Assembly (NCBI GenBank): GCA_949130495.1
Contig: OX422207.1
Location: forward strand, 712,724,456-712,788,455
Direction: 5' to 3'
Source: Sambucus nigra
Lineage: Eukaryota; Streptophyta; Magnoliopsida; Dipsacales; Adoxaceae
DNA: 64,000 nucleotides
Both the position numbers and the translations under genes were made by a program. Below, piece by piece: positions 54,380 through 64,000 of the stretch (position 1 is the first letter of the stretch; each line of letters starts with the position of its first letter). The notes beneath the pieces were generated by a model, which ran no database searches, was not told where the DNA came from, and was given only the letters and a program-made list of their open reading frames with translations.

Positions 54380-57150
54380 TTCTATTTGCTTCCTCCGACT
54401 ATCATCGGGGTTAGGAATGTACTCATCATCACTATCATGACCTTCCAGGTAGCTCTCAACTAGTTGAATAGGAATAGCATCTAAAGGAATCCAGGTCTCA
54501 TCACGCCCAAATGGGGGTCGGCTATATAGAGGACAATCAACCTAGTACATATACCAGAGTTGAGAGTCCTGAAGTTCCTTAACAACCTTGAGGATGTTCG
54601 GCCAACCGTGCTTGTAGGCGACGCCTTGAGATTCTTTCAACCTCACTAGGGCATCTTACCAACCATCATCATAGCCTTACGCACATGCCTCTTAGGGATC
54701 CCTCCTGAACAAGTGTCGAAGTTTCTTATTATCACGGTTTATACCTATCACCATGGTGTTGCTCCGTCGAGATTTCTCTTCGGACTCGACGAGTTTCTTC
54801 TTCAACTCATCATTTTCTGACTGGTCCAAAGTGACAAACTCACCCACATCCTTGGATTCCGCTAAAAGGGCTTTAAAATCATTGATATCCTTTTGTATGG
54901 AGGCACTTACATCTTCCAGGTCCTTAAGGTCATCCTTTAGCTTGGATACTAAGGTGGATTGATCCTTATAGGCATTGGTCCTCTTTTTTTGGATATTTAC
55001 ACACGGTCAGAAATTCTCGATGAGCTTACGTGCTAGCATCTCGCACAAGCACATTGTCTATGTTACTAGAGGGAGGAATTTCCTCGGTATCTGTCTACAA
55101 CAGCAAAATAGAATAAGCAGATAGATTATCAGAAAAATAAGTTAGTTTGCACACTCAAAATATTATTTTAATTGAATGAAACAAAGGATAGGCATAGCCA
55201 TTACAGTCTAAGGAAAGGAAAAAAAGCACATTAAGAGGCCAAAAGAAAAAACCCAAAAAATTACTGGCTTCATTTCTTCATTTAATCTTTTATCTCAGCC
55301 TCTTTCCCCTTGGTCGGCATCTCCTTTTCTTTATATGCCACCTCGTTCGCCTGGTCGACAAGATGATTGGCAGAACACTCCTCATCAATAGTAATAAAGG
55401 GACCTGGATGGTGCCTTCCAAATAACTTGGATTCAGAGGGGACTCCAATTTCCACTATGTATTTTTCCCTCCCTTTTTTAAAGCTCTCCTTTCGAGAATA
55501 GGCGATTTGGACTCTGGCGTCATCATAGCCTTGCTCAAAATTGGCATAGTTAAAGGTAGGGATATTCTCTACGTCCTTAGTCAATCGAGAGCTCTCCTCC
55601 TTTAGAAGGCTATTCTCGAACTTCAAGGAGGCCATAGCTTTGGCAATGGTATTCTTCTCATTCTCATGGGACTCCATGGCCTTGTGCATGGATCCTTTAA
55701 CTTTCGAATGTCCTCAACTAGTTCATCATTTTTCTTAGGCTGGTCAGAGTGACCATCCAAAAGACTGGTAAACTCTGCCACAAACTACAAAATGAGGAAA
55801 AGATCAAGTGTTAGAATATTTAACTAGTAGCAGTTAAACATTCCTAATATAACAAACAAAAAGAAGATCCTTACCAGGTACAAAGTTTAAGATGCTCGGG
55901 GAGAGAGCTGGTCGGGTCCCGACATCTTTAGTCGCTCGATGTCACCCGCAAGCATTGACCCCTCAGCAAACCAGGGGCAAGGGTTGGATTGTGGTCCATA
56001 GAGTGGGCCTCCAAGATGTTTGGTAGAGAAGTCGTAATGGCTCTTTTCTTCGTACATGCGGCAAAATCCTTATTCTTCCCCTCCTCCTTGTCTCTCTCCT
56101 CTTTGTTCCTTTTCTTATATTCTTTTTTCTCTTTGGTGACCAAGTTTTGGTTGCCAAACCATGAAGAATCACCTTCTGACTTCTTTTGGGACTTGGCCCT
56201 GGAGAAAAGGAGCACATCATCATCATCATTATCATTAGACACCAATAAAACTCTCCCGTTAGGTATTCTTCCTTCTCTAGCTGAATTGACCCAACGTCCA
56301 ATGTCTCAAAAAAGGAAGAAGTTTCCTTATCGGGCAGAGGAAGATCATCTATCTCGTCCACTGGGAGAGTAATAAAACTACTGGTGGTGTTAGATTATTT
56401 AAGAAAAATGGTAGCCGACCGAGGATGTTCACCTTCAGACAAATGATTGTTAACCCTCTAGGCCTTCAGGAGATCTGCAACTCTGATATCTTGAAGGGAG
56501 GCCCCCTTATTTTTCTTGCGAGTCGTTTAAAGATAAAAGAGACGAGCAATTAGCAACAGTAGATAAAAACCAAAATAAAATGACCAAAAGAATAACTATT
56601 TACTTATGTGATAATCCCCCAGTTAGGATACGAAAACCCTATGTATTCTTCGTTCTCAGGGAGCAGTGGATGTTGCTAATTTTTGGCGATGAACCCCTGC
56701 CTTTATTGGAATTAGTGAGGTTTATTACCAAAACCTTTTTAGCCTTCCTCGCCTTCAGGTAGAGAAGTCCATCAGAAATGTGAGACCAGATATAGTAATA
56801 TTTGATCTCTGGGATTCTTAGGTTGATCCCATAAAGCTCATTTATATGGTTAATTCCATTGACTATTCTCCAAGTTTAGGGGTCACATTAAGCATGAACC
56901 ACCCAAAAGAATTAAAAAAAAAATTCTAAAAACAAAGAATTTGGGGAAAATGTCAACCCCTTTGAACCACAACCAAGATGTGGATCCATTGCCCCCCGTC
57001 GACGTCTCTAACATCTTTAGGCATGGGGGTACAATCGATATCCACACATGAGGGAATGGAATAGACTTTTCTAAACTCCTCTACACTCTTCCCATGAATG
57101 TTGACATGATTGGAGGAATGAGACTAGCACTACTGAAGACAAATACTGGT
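54380..57150 (-). pseudogene. Antisense gene of Tat element C (coiled-coil protein), degraded
   Basis: Minus-strand pieces in order: MNIHGKSVEEFRKVYSIPSC and MPKDVRDVDGGQWIHI (57110-56970); KARKAKKVLVI (about 56750); an acidic and lysine-rich middle (SNDNDDDDVLLFSRAKSQKK, KEKKEYKKRNKEERDKEEGK, 56240-56080); a coiled-coil segment (MASLKFENSLLKEESSRLTK and YDDARVQIAYSRKESFKKGR, 55660-55450); a second coiled coil at 54990-54760 (LKDDLKDLEDVSASIQKDIN); and a tail HGWPNILKVVKELQDSQLWY near 54560 that lines up with the tail of the element B antisense ORF. Gaps between pieces look like introns or deletions. The function of these Tat proteins is unknown. Confidence 0.6.
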
Positions 57151-57199
57151 AAGAAGAAGAAAACTACAAGAGAAAGGAGTGAAGATGAAGACTTACTAA

Positions 57200-58830
57200 T
57201 ATGGAAGAATCAGAAGGAAGCTCTGAATATTTTGATAAGTAGAAGATCAAAGGAAAAATACGGTTTGTAGTGGACCCACTCTGTTTGAATCCTCATGACA
57301 ATCATAAGACGTGGTTTCCAAGGCAGATTTTAGCGCTTCACCTACAGCTCGGACGAGTGTACCCTTGAGACTTAAGAATAATTACAAGGCTACCATGCCG
57401 GTTTAGATTTTCCAATAAAGTTCCAAAAATGATTGGGCCCAAACGATGAGTAAAATCTACTGTCCCAAACAAATTTCAGTCTAAAGATTTTAGGGGCAAT
57501 TATAGGGCCTAAATAATTATCTAGGCCCAATTAGGGGATGGTCAACGCTGGCCATCCCATCCTGGTCAACCCGCGCACACGTGGGGGTCTCGCGCCCTTC
57601 CTCAGAGTGCTTCGACCGTCGTTAATAGAGATGATGTATAGAAATAGAGTTTCCAACCTATTTTGCAATAAACAGGCAAAAGAAATGTTATCGCCTTGAG
57701 AGAACGACATGAAAGACATATTGATGCTTAAAAAACTAATTAGTTTAAGGATTCAAGGTCTAAGTTACGGAATGAGAAAGTGTTAGGCACCCATCCCGTC
57801 CTTTCTGTCTCCCATGGGCATGTGTTAGTATTCTCCCTAATAACTCTGTGAAGTGTGTGCGTGTATTTATAATTGGAGAGTGGAGTCACTTGACTCGCAT
57901 CATGGATAAAATCAGAGTGAGGTCATCTATAAGAGTGTTCCCAAAAAAGTAAGTAAAAATATAATGTGTGCGTTTGTCTGGTCACCGGTCGTTCATAGAA
58001 GAACGATGGTATATGTTGGACAAAACGCGAGCATGGATCACAAATATAACAAATGAAAACAACATATGAGTAAAAATAGGAAAGGAGGACTCAAATATCG
58101 GATTTTACGTGAGACGCCTACGTAGCCTAAAAAGGAATTAATGTCCACGTAGTTCGCATGCAACATAGGGGTGGGGTTTAACTCATAAATCCAACTGGGG
58201 ACTTTATTATATGTGTGTGTAGAAAAAGGATGTTTTAGTTTGAGAAAATGTAATGAGAAATCCCCATTTGGAATTTACAAACAACCCTTTTTTTGTTTTT
58301 GTTTTTTTTATAGAAAATATAGTATGTGCAATACTACTAATAAAAAAGTTGGATATTAATACGTGTGATCTAATAAAGATGAAATTTTAAAGTAAAAACT
58401 AAAAAACTAATGCAAAAAAAGAGAGTTTAAAGAGAGAGTGAAAGGTTTGGACCTTTTTTAGAAGCTTTAAGGTTGATCTTGATTGTTAAAGGGTTGATCC
58501 TGCAAGTGGATGAAGGTGGTATGAGGAGAGGGAAGGGAATTTTCCAAATAGGGTAAGGAAAGGATGGAAATGGAATATGGGAGATAGGTTTCTATATGAA
58601 AACCATGCTAACTTCGAGAGAACGTTGCCGAGATCACTAAGAGGGATATTTCTGAGGTGCCTTTCGAAGTGAGCTAATTATACCTTTATATAGGGTGAAG
58701 GGGGTTATGATCGGCATTGTCCTTGACCTACCTATTGGCAGGCAACCTTGGACATACTATTAGTAGGAGGGGAAATGGGTTTGCCATTCAGCAGTCTCAG
58801 GCAGATTTTCTGAAAAAAGGTCATAAAATA
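57200..58830. other. Retroelement junction and LTR- or leader-like DNA
   Basis: TTTTAGGGGCAATTATAGGG (57489-57508) resembles a polypurine tract plus an LTR start for element C, but no matching LTR end was found. At 57769 GAAAGTGTTAGGCACCCATC recalls the box at 27803. At 58095-58160 ACGTGAGACGCCTACGTAGC and TCCACGTAGTTC resemble boxes common in LTRs of plant Ty3 elements. No frame. Confidence 0.45.
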
Positions 58831-59640
58831 CAATCTGTAAGTCCGAATCGTGCATGAGATAAACCGATGGAAAGGGTATTCAGAGCCCTTTAAGAATCCA
58901 CGGGCCTATCTCGGGTTCGTAAATTGACTATGGTCAAATGGGGCTCGAAAGCTCCCTATAATATTTTGGACAAGAGGAAAATGGATCGTTCGTCCGAACC
59001 GTAAGGCAATTTTGCGCACGAGATGAATCATTAGAAACGTTATGTAGGGAGCTTTGATGTTTAAATATCTTTCTCAATTCGAAGAGTTGACCTTGGTCAA
59101 ATGGGGTTTGAAAGTTCCCGGTGACCCTTCGGGGTAGAACGGGTCGTTCATTCGTACTGTAAGGTTGATTCATGCATGGGGTAGACCATTGAAAAGGGTA
59201 TTCAGAGACCTTTGAAGATTCATTCAGTCTCGTTCGAGATGAAGAGTTGACATGACTTAAACAAAGCCCAGAAGCATCCAATCGTCTTCAAATCCATTTT
59301 TGGGGAAAAATGGTCCATTCGTTCGAATCGTAAGGATGGATTATGCACGGGGAAGACCGTTAGAAAGGGCATTTAGGGCTATTCGAAGATTCATTGAGAT
59401 TTCTCTTAAGAAAGAAAGTTGATTACGGTCAAAATGGGGCTAAGGAGCGCCCGATGGCCTCTAAATCGGTTTTTGATAGTAAAACGGACTGTTCGTCTAA
59501 ATTGTAAGTTCGATTTATGCACATGATGGATCATTATAAAGGGGATTCAGATCCCTTCAAAGATTCATTGAGCTTTTACTCTGATAAGAAAGTTGACCGA
59601 AGTCAAACAGGGATCGAGGGCATCCATTGACGTCTAGATA
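58825..59640. repeat. Tandem array, five diverged copies, unit about 160-175 bp
   Basis: Anchor GTAAG..GAT(T)..TGCA....GA..C.AT(T/G)..AAA at about 58837, 58999, 59159, 59329 and 59503 (steps 162, 160, 170, 174). Each copy also has GTCAAA(T/C)(G/A)GGG, TTCATT or TTCGTT(C/G), and a TTCAAAGATTCATT-like piece. Confidence 0.85.
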
Positions 59641-59837
59641 GATACTCGGAGTATGATCTAGCATTTTATGGTGACAAAGAAAGTACTTGGGACTTAAGGA
59701 GAAACTTAGGGGGTCTTGGAATGTGGGGTCTATAGATCCCCTCAATGGGTGAGCTTGGAACAAGTGAAGGCCATCGAATAGACACCACATGGATATTTTT
59801 AGGAAATAAGCCAATTCCGCAGACCAAAGGGATGAGG

Positions 59838-60206
59838 ATGACCGGTTCAGAGGGTCGATGTCGATTTTGAGGACCTAAGGTTGTGTTAGAGGTGATCAAT
59901 TCTGCGAGTCAAGTCCAATTCCGAGGACCTAAAGTTGAGGGGACCGATTCTGCGGGTCGAGGTCAATTCCGAGAACCTAAAGTTGAAAGGACCGATTCTG
60001 CTGGTCGAGGTCAATTCTGAGGACCTAAAGTTGAGGGCGCCAATTTTGTGGGTCGAGGTCAGTTATGAGGATCTAAGGTGGTGACGACCAATTCTGAGGG
60101 CCGAGGTAAATTCTAAGGACCTAAAGTTGTAGAGATAGATTCTTCGGGTTATGGTCAATTCTGAGGACCTTAAGTTGTAGGGACCGATTCTATGGGTCGA
60201 GGTCAT
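59838..60206. repeat. Minisatellite, about eight copies, unit about 48 bp
   Basis: The unit reads GACCGATTCTGCGGGTCGAG, GTCAATTC(C/T)GAGGACC and TAAAGTTGAGGG. Copies are 75-95% alike and run without gaps; a degenerate copy opens the array at about 59838. Confidence 0.9.
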
Positions 60207-61126
60207 AGAATTCAGGGGTGATGGCTATGCAATGGCAGATGCGACGGTTGCAGTCGTACGAGTTTGGGTACATCTGGTACCTAGGAGATAGGGTTGTGGG
60301 GAAGATGAGGTGACATCTAATTATGGTTCTTTCCTTTTGGGATTTTCTTACAGATTCATAGTTAATCGAGGTAGCTCGGCATTGACCATGTTACACATTT
60401 GATGTAGCGGCATTGCACCTGAAAAGAGACTCCAACAAGGCAAAAAGAGATGCATATTTTTTTTGATTATCTTGATTTAGTGGCTTACTCTACATGCACT
60501 TTAATTTTCTAGGAAAAGTGTGTTTTGTTTGGGAAATTTTTGAATATGTTTGAGTAGAATATGGCCTCGGAGGCTTGGTTTATTTTGAGAAAAAGTTGGA
60601 AAAATCAGTTTTTTTACTTTTTTTTAATAGAGGAAGGCCTTGGCGGCTTGGTTAGTTTATGGATGAGGGGATAGAAAGCTTCATTGTAAAGTAGGGATTC
60701 TCGCCTTCGATTGATTGTGCTGAATTCGGCGTGTTGAACAAACTGTAATGATCTGGTTTGTTATGGTTGTTGTTTTGGATGAGGCATCGCATTCTACTGC
60801 GGTGTTGTGTGCTCTGGGAGGGAGGTGGTGGGGAACTACCCACACCATCCATTTTGGATTTGGGGAGATGAGCTTTACTCCCATAGATGTTTAGCAGCTG
60901 CTGGGGATAGATTGCAGGGGGTTTTGGTTATGCTGGATTTACCAGAGCTACTTCCTTAGGACTTACTTTGAGGCTTTTGCTGGTGACAAGGGACTTAGTG
61001 GTGTATCCCCAATCAGCTGTGATAACAACGTAGATGTCTTAACATCGCAATCCTACGGTGATTATACTGGCGGAGACTCTGAATGGTGTAGGCCCCTTTT
61101 TCTTTCAATTGTGTTTTAAGGATAAC
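60207..61126. other. Unclassified DNA after the arrays
   Basis: No coding frame or TE border recognised. GGCCT(C/T)GG(A/C)GGCTTGGTT occurs twice (about 60564 and 60636). Confidence 0.4.
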
Positions 61127-61900
61127 AAAGAAAAACCAACTTTCTTTTTATGAAAAATCTTTTTCCAATTTTTAAACCGCACCAAGTTGTGAACTAATTT
61201 TAACTTAACCAAATTTTATCTTAATTAATCCTAAACACACATCAAGTGATTAAAGCAAGTAAAGTAAGTAAAAGAATGCTCACAACGCCGAATGTATAAG
61301 GAAACCTCAAAGGGAAAAATCTCGGACGACCCAATCCAGGCAATCACTATGATGTGGAATTACAAGGAACAAACACAGGTCTTACTCAACGACTCGATCC
61401 ACCACGAGACTTGACACTCTTCTGATCTTCAACCACTCCTCCACAGTGCCCACATGAATCCTTCCTCAATACTTGTCCACAACAGTCGCCTCCATAAATG
61501 CCCCAGTGTCCATCGATGTAGCTTGGAAAGTCTACAGAATCAGAATATGAACTCCTTCGCTTTTTTTCGTAAAACCCAACAATGTTCTTCAAAGTGTAGA
61601 ACAAACTCCAATAAGGTGCGAACAAAGATGACTATTGCATATGATAATGAAAGCTCAGATCTTTGAAACTCTAAGGATGTTTTTGTACTTAGAAAACCTT
61701 TGGAAAACATGTTCATAATATGTAATGATCGTATATTGTTTTTCGAGATTGCACCCTTATGAAATTCTGAGAAAAACACGCCTTAAATAATTTTCTTGAG
61801 GTGGCGCATCATTCGAACGAGATAGCCCGCCGCTTGAACGAGATTGTCATGTCGTTCTAACGATAGTGGAATCTCCCTTGAATTTTGCACTCTTGCAGAG
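61127..61900 (-). repeat. LTR-like remnant, probably Ty1/copia on the minus strand
   Basis: Read on the minus strand the piece at 61380-61250 (CTTGTAATTCCACATCATAG, GGGTCGTCC, TTTTTCCCTTTGAGGTTTCC) resembles the end region of copia LTRs with a dry-tail box like GGGGGATTTTTCCTT at 63031. TTCGAACGAGA and half-sites at 61811-61850 form a small palindrome cluster. Borders are not defined. Confidence 0.4.
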
Positions 61901-62207
61901 ACAATCCTATTGGCCCTATTTTTGGCATTTGTTTCTTTTTACTGCATTGATTTTTATTTTTGGGCTCATTTAAATGGTGGCTTTCACGATGAGTCAATTT
62001 TGCACTCTCGCAGCCCTTTCCCATGAACAGTCATTAATTTTTTCAATTTAATCCTCACAGTAAATGGTTCTTACATGCACATCTCCTCGTAAGTCTACTT
62101 ATGCATCGATGACAAGATTGAGATAAGAACGCCTCACCAAACTCAAATATGCATGAGATTTCAAACATTCATATTAACTCGTGCATGTGTGCAAATATGA
62201 CATATAT
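61901..62207. other. AT-rich DNA between two LTR-like blocks
   Basis: Contains GAATTTTGCACTCTTGCAGA and TTTTGCACTCTCGCAGCCC about 115 bases apart (61875, 61998), a partial duplication. Nothing else recognised. Confidence 0.4.
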
Positions 62208-63179
62208 TGTAAGGACAATTTGTCCATCTTTATGTATATGTTATGTCATAAGCCGTTACAAGATTGATGGTTGAAAAGATCTCATCGTCATCAACAAAAT
62301 CCGAAATCCGAAGATCAAAAGAAGAAGGAATTTGGGAATCAGACCTGACCGGACCGATCCGGCTCAAATAAAAAGGAACCGATCCGGCTTATCGGACCGA
62401 TCCGACCAACTACCGGACCGATTCGATTTGTCAGACTCCAGTAGCCACCGGACTGAATGCAAACCGATGGAGCAATAATTAGCTGAACCGATCCGACTGC
62501 TACCGGACCGATCCGTCTCTGTTAAAAAGAACCGATCCGGAATAGCGGACCGATCCGCCTCAGATACCGGACCGATCCGACCTGGATAAGTTCAAACAGA
62601 TCGTGGCCAGATTTTCTAGGGCAAAGAGTTCCTTATTTAATCCACGATCAGAGGTTGTTTTTCATAAGACTTTCCCACGATTTTCAGAGCATATCAACTC
62701 TAAAGCCTTCACTTATTGAGTCCTATGATTCTAAGTTTTTAGATTCACACATCTTCCATATCTATGTGAATCAAATTTGGTAACCCAAGAACACCATTGC
62801 TGTTGTTCAACCTTTGTGAAGTGGACCGCTTCTTCCTCTTCATTGCAGCCCTACTGGACAGGGATAGTTCCAGCCGCCAACCCTACTGGAAAGGGAGTCT
62901 TCCAGCCGCGACTACAGAATCCGATACCCGAGGGTAATTCTTAGTCAAAAACTTGTATTTCAGTGTAATCCGATTGTAAGCCGTTTCTCTTACAAATTAT
63001 AGTGATATACAAATGGTTTTGCCCCTGTGGGGGATTTTTCCTTAAACTTTGTGTGTTGAATAATTCTTGCATGATTTCATATTGTTTCAATCACACCTAG
63101 TTGCATGCTTAGGGTTAATTTGGGTTAAAAGGTGTTTATTATATTATTTCTTAATTGAACGCGAGCACACACGTCTTCA
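62208..63179 (+). repeat. 5' LTR of a Ty1/copia element
   Basis: The right border is CGTCTTCA at 63179, four bases before a Met-tRNA primer site. The left border is not certain; TGTAAGGACAATTTGTCC at 62208 is my best candidate (972 bp). It contains the CCGATCC cluster (62349-62581), a TTTGTGAAGTGG block, and GGGGGATTTTTCCTT near the end. Confidence 0.65.
62349..62581. repeat. ACCGATCCG motif cluster in the copia LTR
   Basis: Eight exact CCGATCC words plus at least two variants (CCGATTCG, CCGATGG) occur in 230 bases, most as GGACCGATCCG or GAACCGATCCG. Confidence 0.88.
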
Positions 63180-63182
63180 AAT

Positions 63183-63194
63183 TGGTATCAGAGC
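63183..63194 (+). other. Primer binding site for initiator Met-tRNA
   Basis: TGGTATCAGAGC is the standard primer site of plant Ty1/copia elements, complementary to the 3' end of initiator methionine tRNA. Confidence 0.95.
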
Positions 63195-63292
63195 GGGTTA
63201 CGCTAATTTATCGCGTGATCCTATTTTCCGCAAAATTTTTCTAAGATATCAATTTTCTAAAAAATTGATTTTTTGAAAAAGTGCGTGTTCAA

Positions 63293-64000
63293 ATGGAGAA
63301 GTTATATAATAAAGTGCCTATTTTTGAAAAAGTTCACGACCATACTGAGAATTTAAAAACTTTGAATTTGAAACTTTGCAAAAGAATTAAAGTTTTGGAA
63401 AAAGAAAATTCTCGTTTTAAATCCGCAATGGATCTTTTGCAAACGGTTCAAAATCAAAGAGATTTTTATCGTGAAAAATTTGTGTCCTTGGACCATGACT
63501 TTGTTTCTTTAAAATTGTCCAAGAAGGAGTGTGATGATAGGGTCCAAGTTTTAGAAAACGAATTAGAAGACCTTAAAAATTCGATGGTTTGTGTTTGTGC
63601 CAAAGATGATAATAATATTTTAGTCAATGAGTTTGTGGCACGTGAAGAGACTCTTAGGAAAAAGTTTGCTTTAATTGAGGGGGAGCGAGATAAGCTTCTA
63701 AGTTTGATTGATAATTTGAAAAAGAAATCCCTCAATTTGGAAGAGTCTAATTCTTTGCTTGAGTCAAAAAATTTGAAGTTAAAAAATGATTTGACCGACT
63801 CAAGTAGGTTTGATAGTGATGGTAATGGCTCATCGTGTTCTCATGCTTCTAATGCTAAAGCCAAAACCATTATTTGCTTTAGAGGGTCAACTAATTCCAA
63901 GGACGCTAGAAAAGACAACACTTTAGGTGTCATCCCACCCGTTTACACATGCTCATATTGTGGTAGGAATGGTCACCTTAGGCGATTTTGTTATGATCTT
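63293..64000 (+). CDS. Ty1/copia gag-like protein, partial at the window edge
   Basis: From ATG 63293 a frame of 236 codons stays open to the last base of the window. Residues 1-165 are almost pure charged coiled coil (KTLNLKLCKRIKVLEKENSR, LKLSKKECDDRVQVLENELE, EERDKLLSLIDNLKKKSL-like heptads, NLEESNSLLESKNLKLKNDL). The last residues form a CCHC zinc knuckle C-SY-C-GRNG-H-LRRF-C (about residues 221-234), the nucleic-acid-binding motif of gag. The usual copia gag N-terminal domain that precedes such coils is missing: only about 100 bases separate the primer site from this ATG. It is either an internally shortened element or a non-standard gag. No stops, so possibly recent. Confidence 0.8.
   Translation, partial: MEKLYNKVPIFEKVHDHTENLKTLNLKLCKRIKVLEKENSRFKSAMDLLQTVQNQRDFYREKFVSLDHDFVSLKLSKKECDDRVQVLENELEDLKNSMVCVCAKDDNNILVNEFVAREETLRKKFALIEGERDKLLSLIDNLKKKSLNLEESNSLLESKNLKLKNDLTDSSRFDSDGNGSSCSHASNAKAKTIICFRGSTNSKDARKDNTLGVIPPVYTCSYCGRNGHLRRFCYDL

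Overview
The window is nuclear DNA of a flowering plant, most likely a dicot with a large repeat-rich genome. Exons are short with GT/AG borders in long AT-rich introns, AT and GA microsatellites are common, and most of the sequence is LTR retrotransposon, LINE, CACTA and MITE material. I see no rRNA, tRNA, CRISPR or bacterial-type signals.

Layout. (1) 1-4916: 3' end of a Ty3/gypsy chromovirus: RNase H, integrase, chromodomain, polypurine tract and a 3.05 kb 3' LTR. (2) 4917-24739: the only convincing host gene, an NRAMP-family divalent-metal transporter on the + strand. Exon 1 occurs twice (6261-6775 and 9382-9962), each copy with an intact reading frame, a consensus splice donor and the same phase. 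Exons 2 (10765-10901), 3 (10999-11651) and 4 (24515-24739) are single. The four exons from 9382 add up to 1596 nt, a clean 531-residue protein; starting from the upstream exon gives 509 residues. Intron 3 is 12.9 kb and holds MITEs, pieces of a minus-strand LINE, a foldback element and a TIR element carrying a GC-rich insert. (3) 25631-27345: 3' end of a minus-strand Ty1/copia element. (4) 27600-30758: non-coding retroelement-like DNA with internal repeats, running into a polypurine tract and a second chromovirus-type LTR (from 30759). (5) 32871-40328: a CACTA transposon inserted in that LTR with TAA target duplications. It carries a broken transposase N-terminus and fragments of two host genes, an extra-large G protein exon and the first exon of an ankyrin-repeat protein. 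(6) 40897-57200: two degenerate Tat-clade Ty3 elements. The first has a 5' LTR, PBS, gag, pol with a second RNase H, and an antisense ORF. The second has pol and an antisense ORF only. (7) 57500-61100: LTR- or leader-like DNA with two tandem arrays. (8) 61127-64000: a minus-strand LTR-like remnant, then a Ty1/copia LTR, Met-tRNA primer site and a gag frame that is open to the window edge.

Most notable points. The NRAMP locus could make two proteins differing at the N-terminus, one with and one without a textbook acidic dileucine signal, from alternative first exons. The normally conserved metal-ligand methionine of its TM6 motif reads as threonine. The CACTA element is a gene-capturing (Pack-type) element. 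Stop codons in the Tat elements are almost all TAA/TAG at glutamine-like positions. Several unrelated LTRs carry clusters of a short palindrome whose sequence differs from family to family. Apart from the NRAMP gene nothing here looks like a working host gene; all TE identities rest on motifs read by eye.
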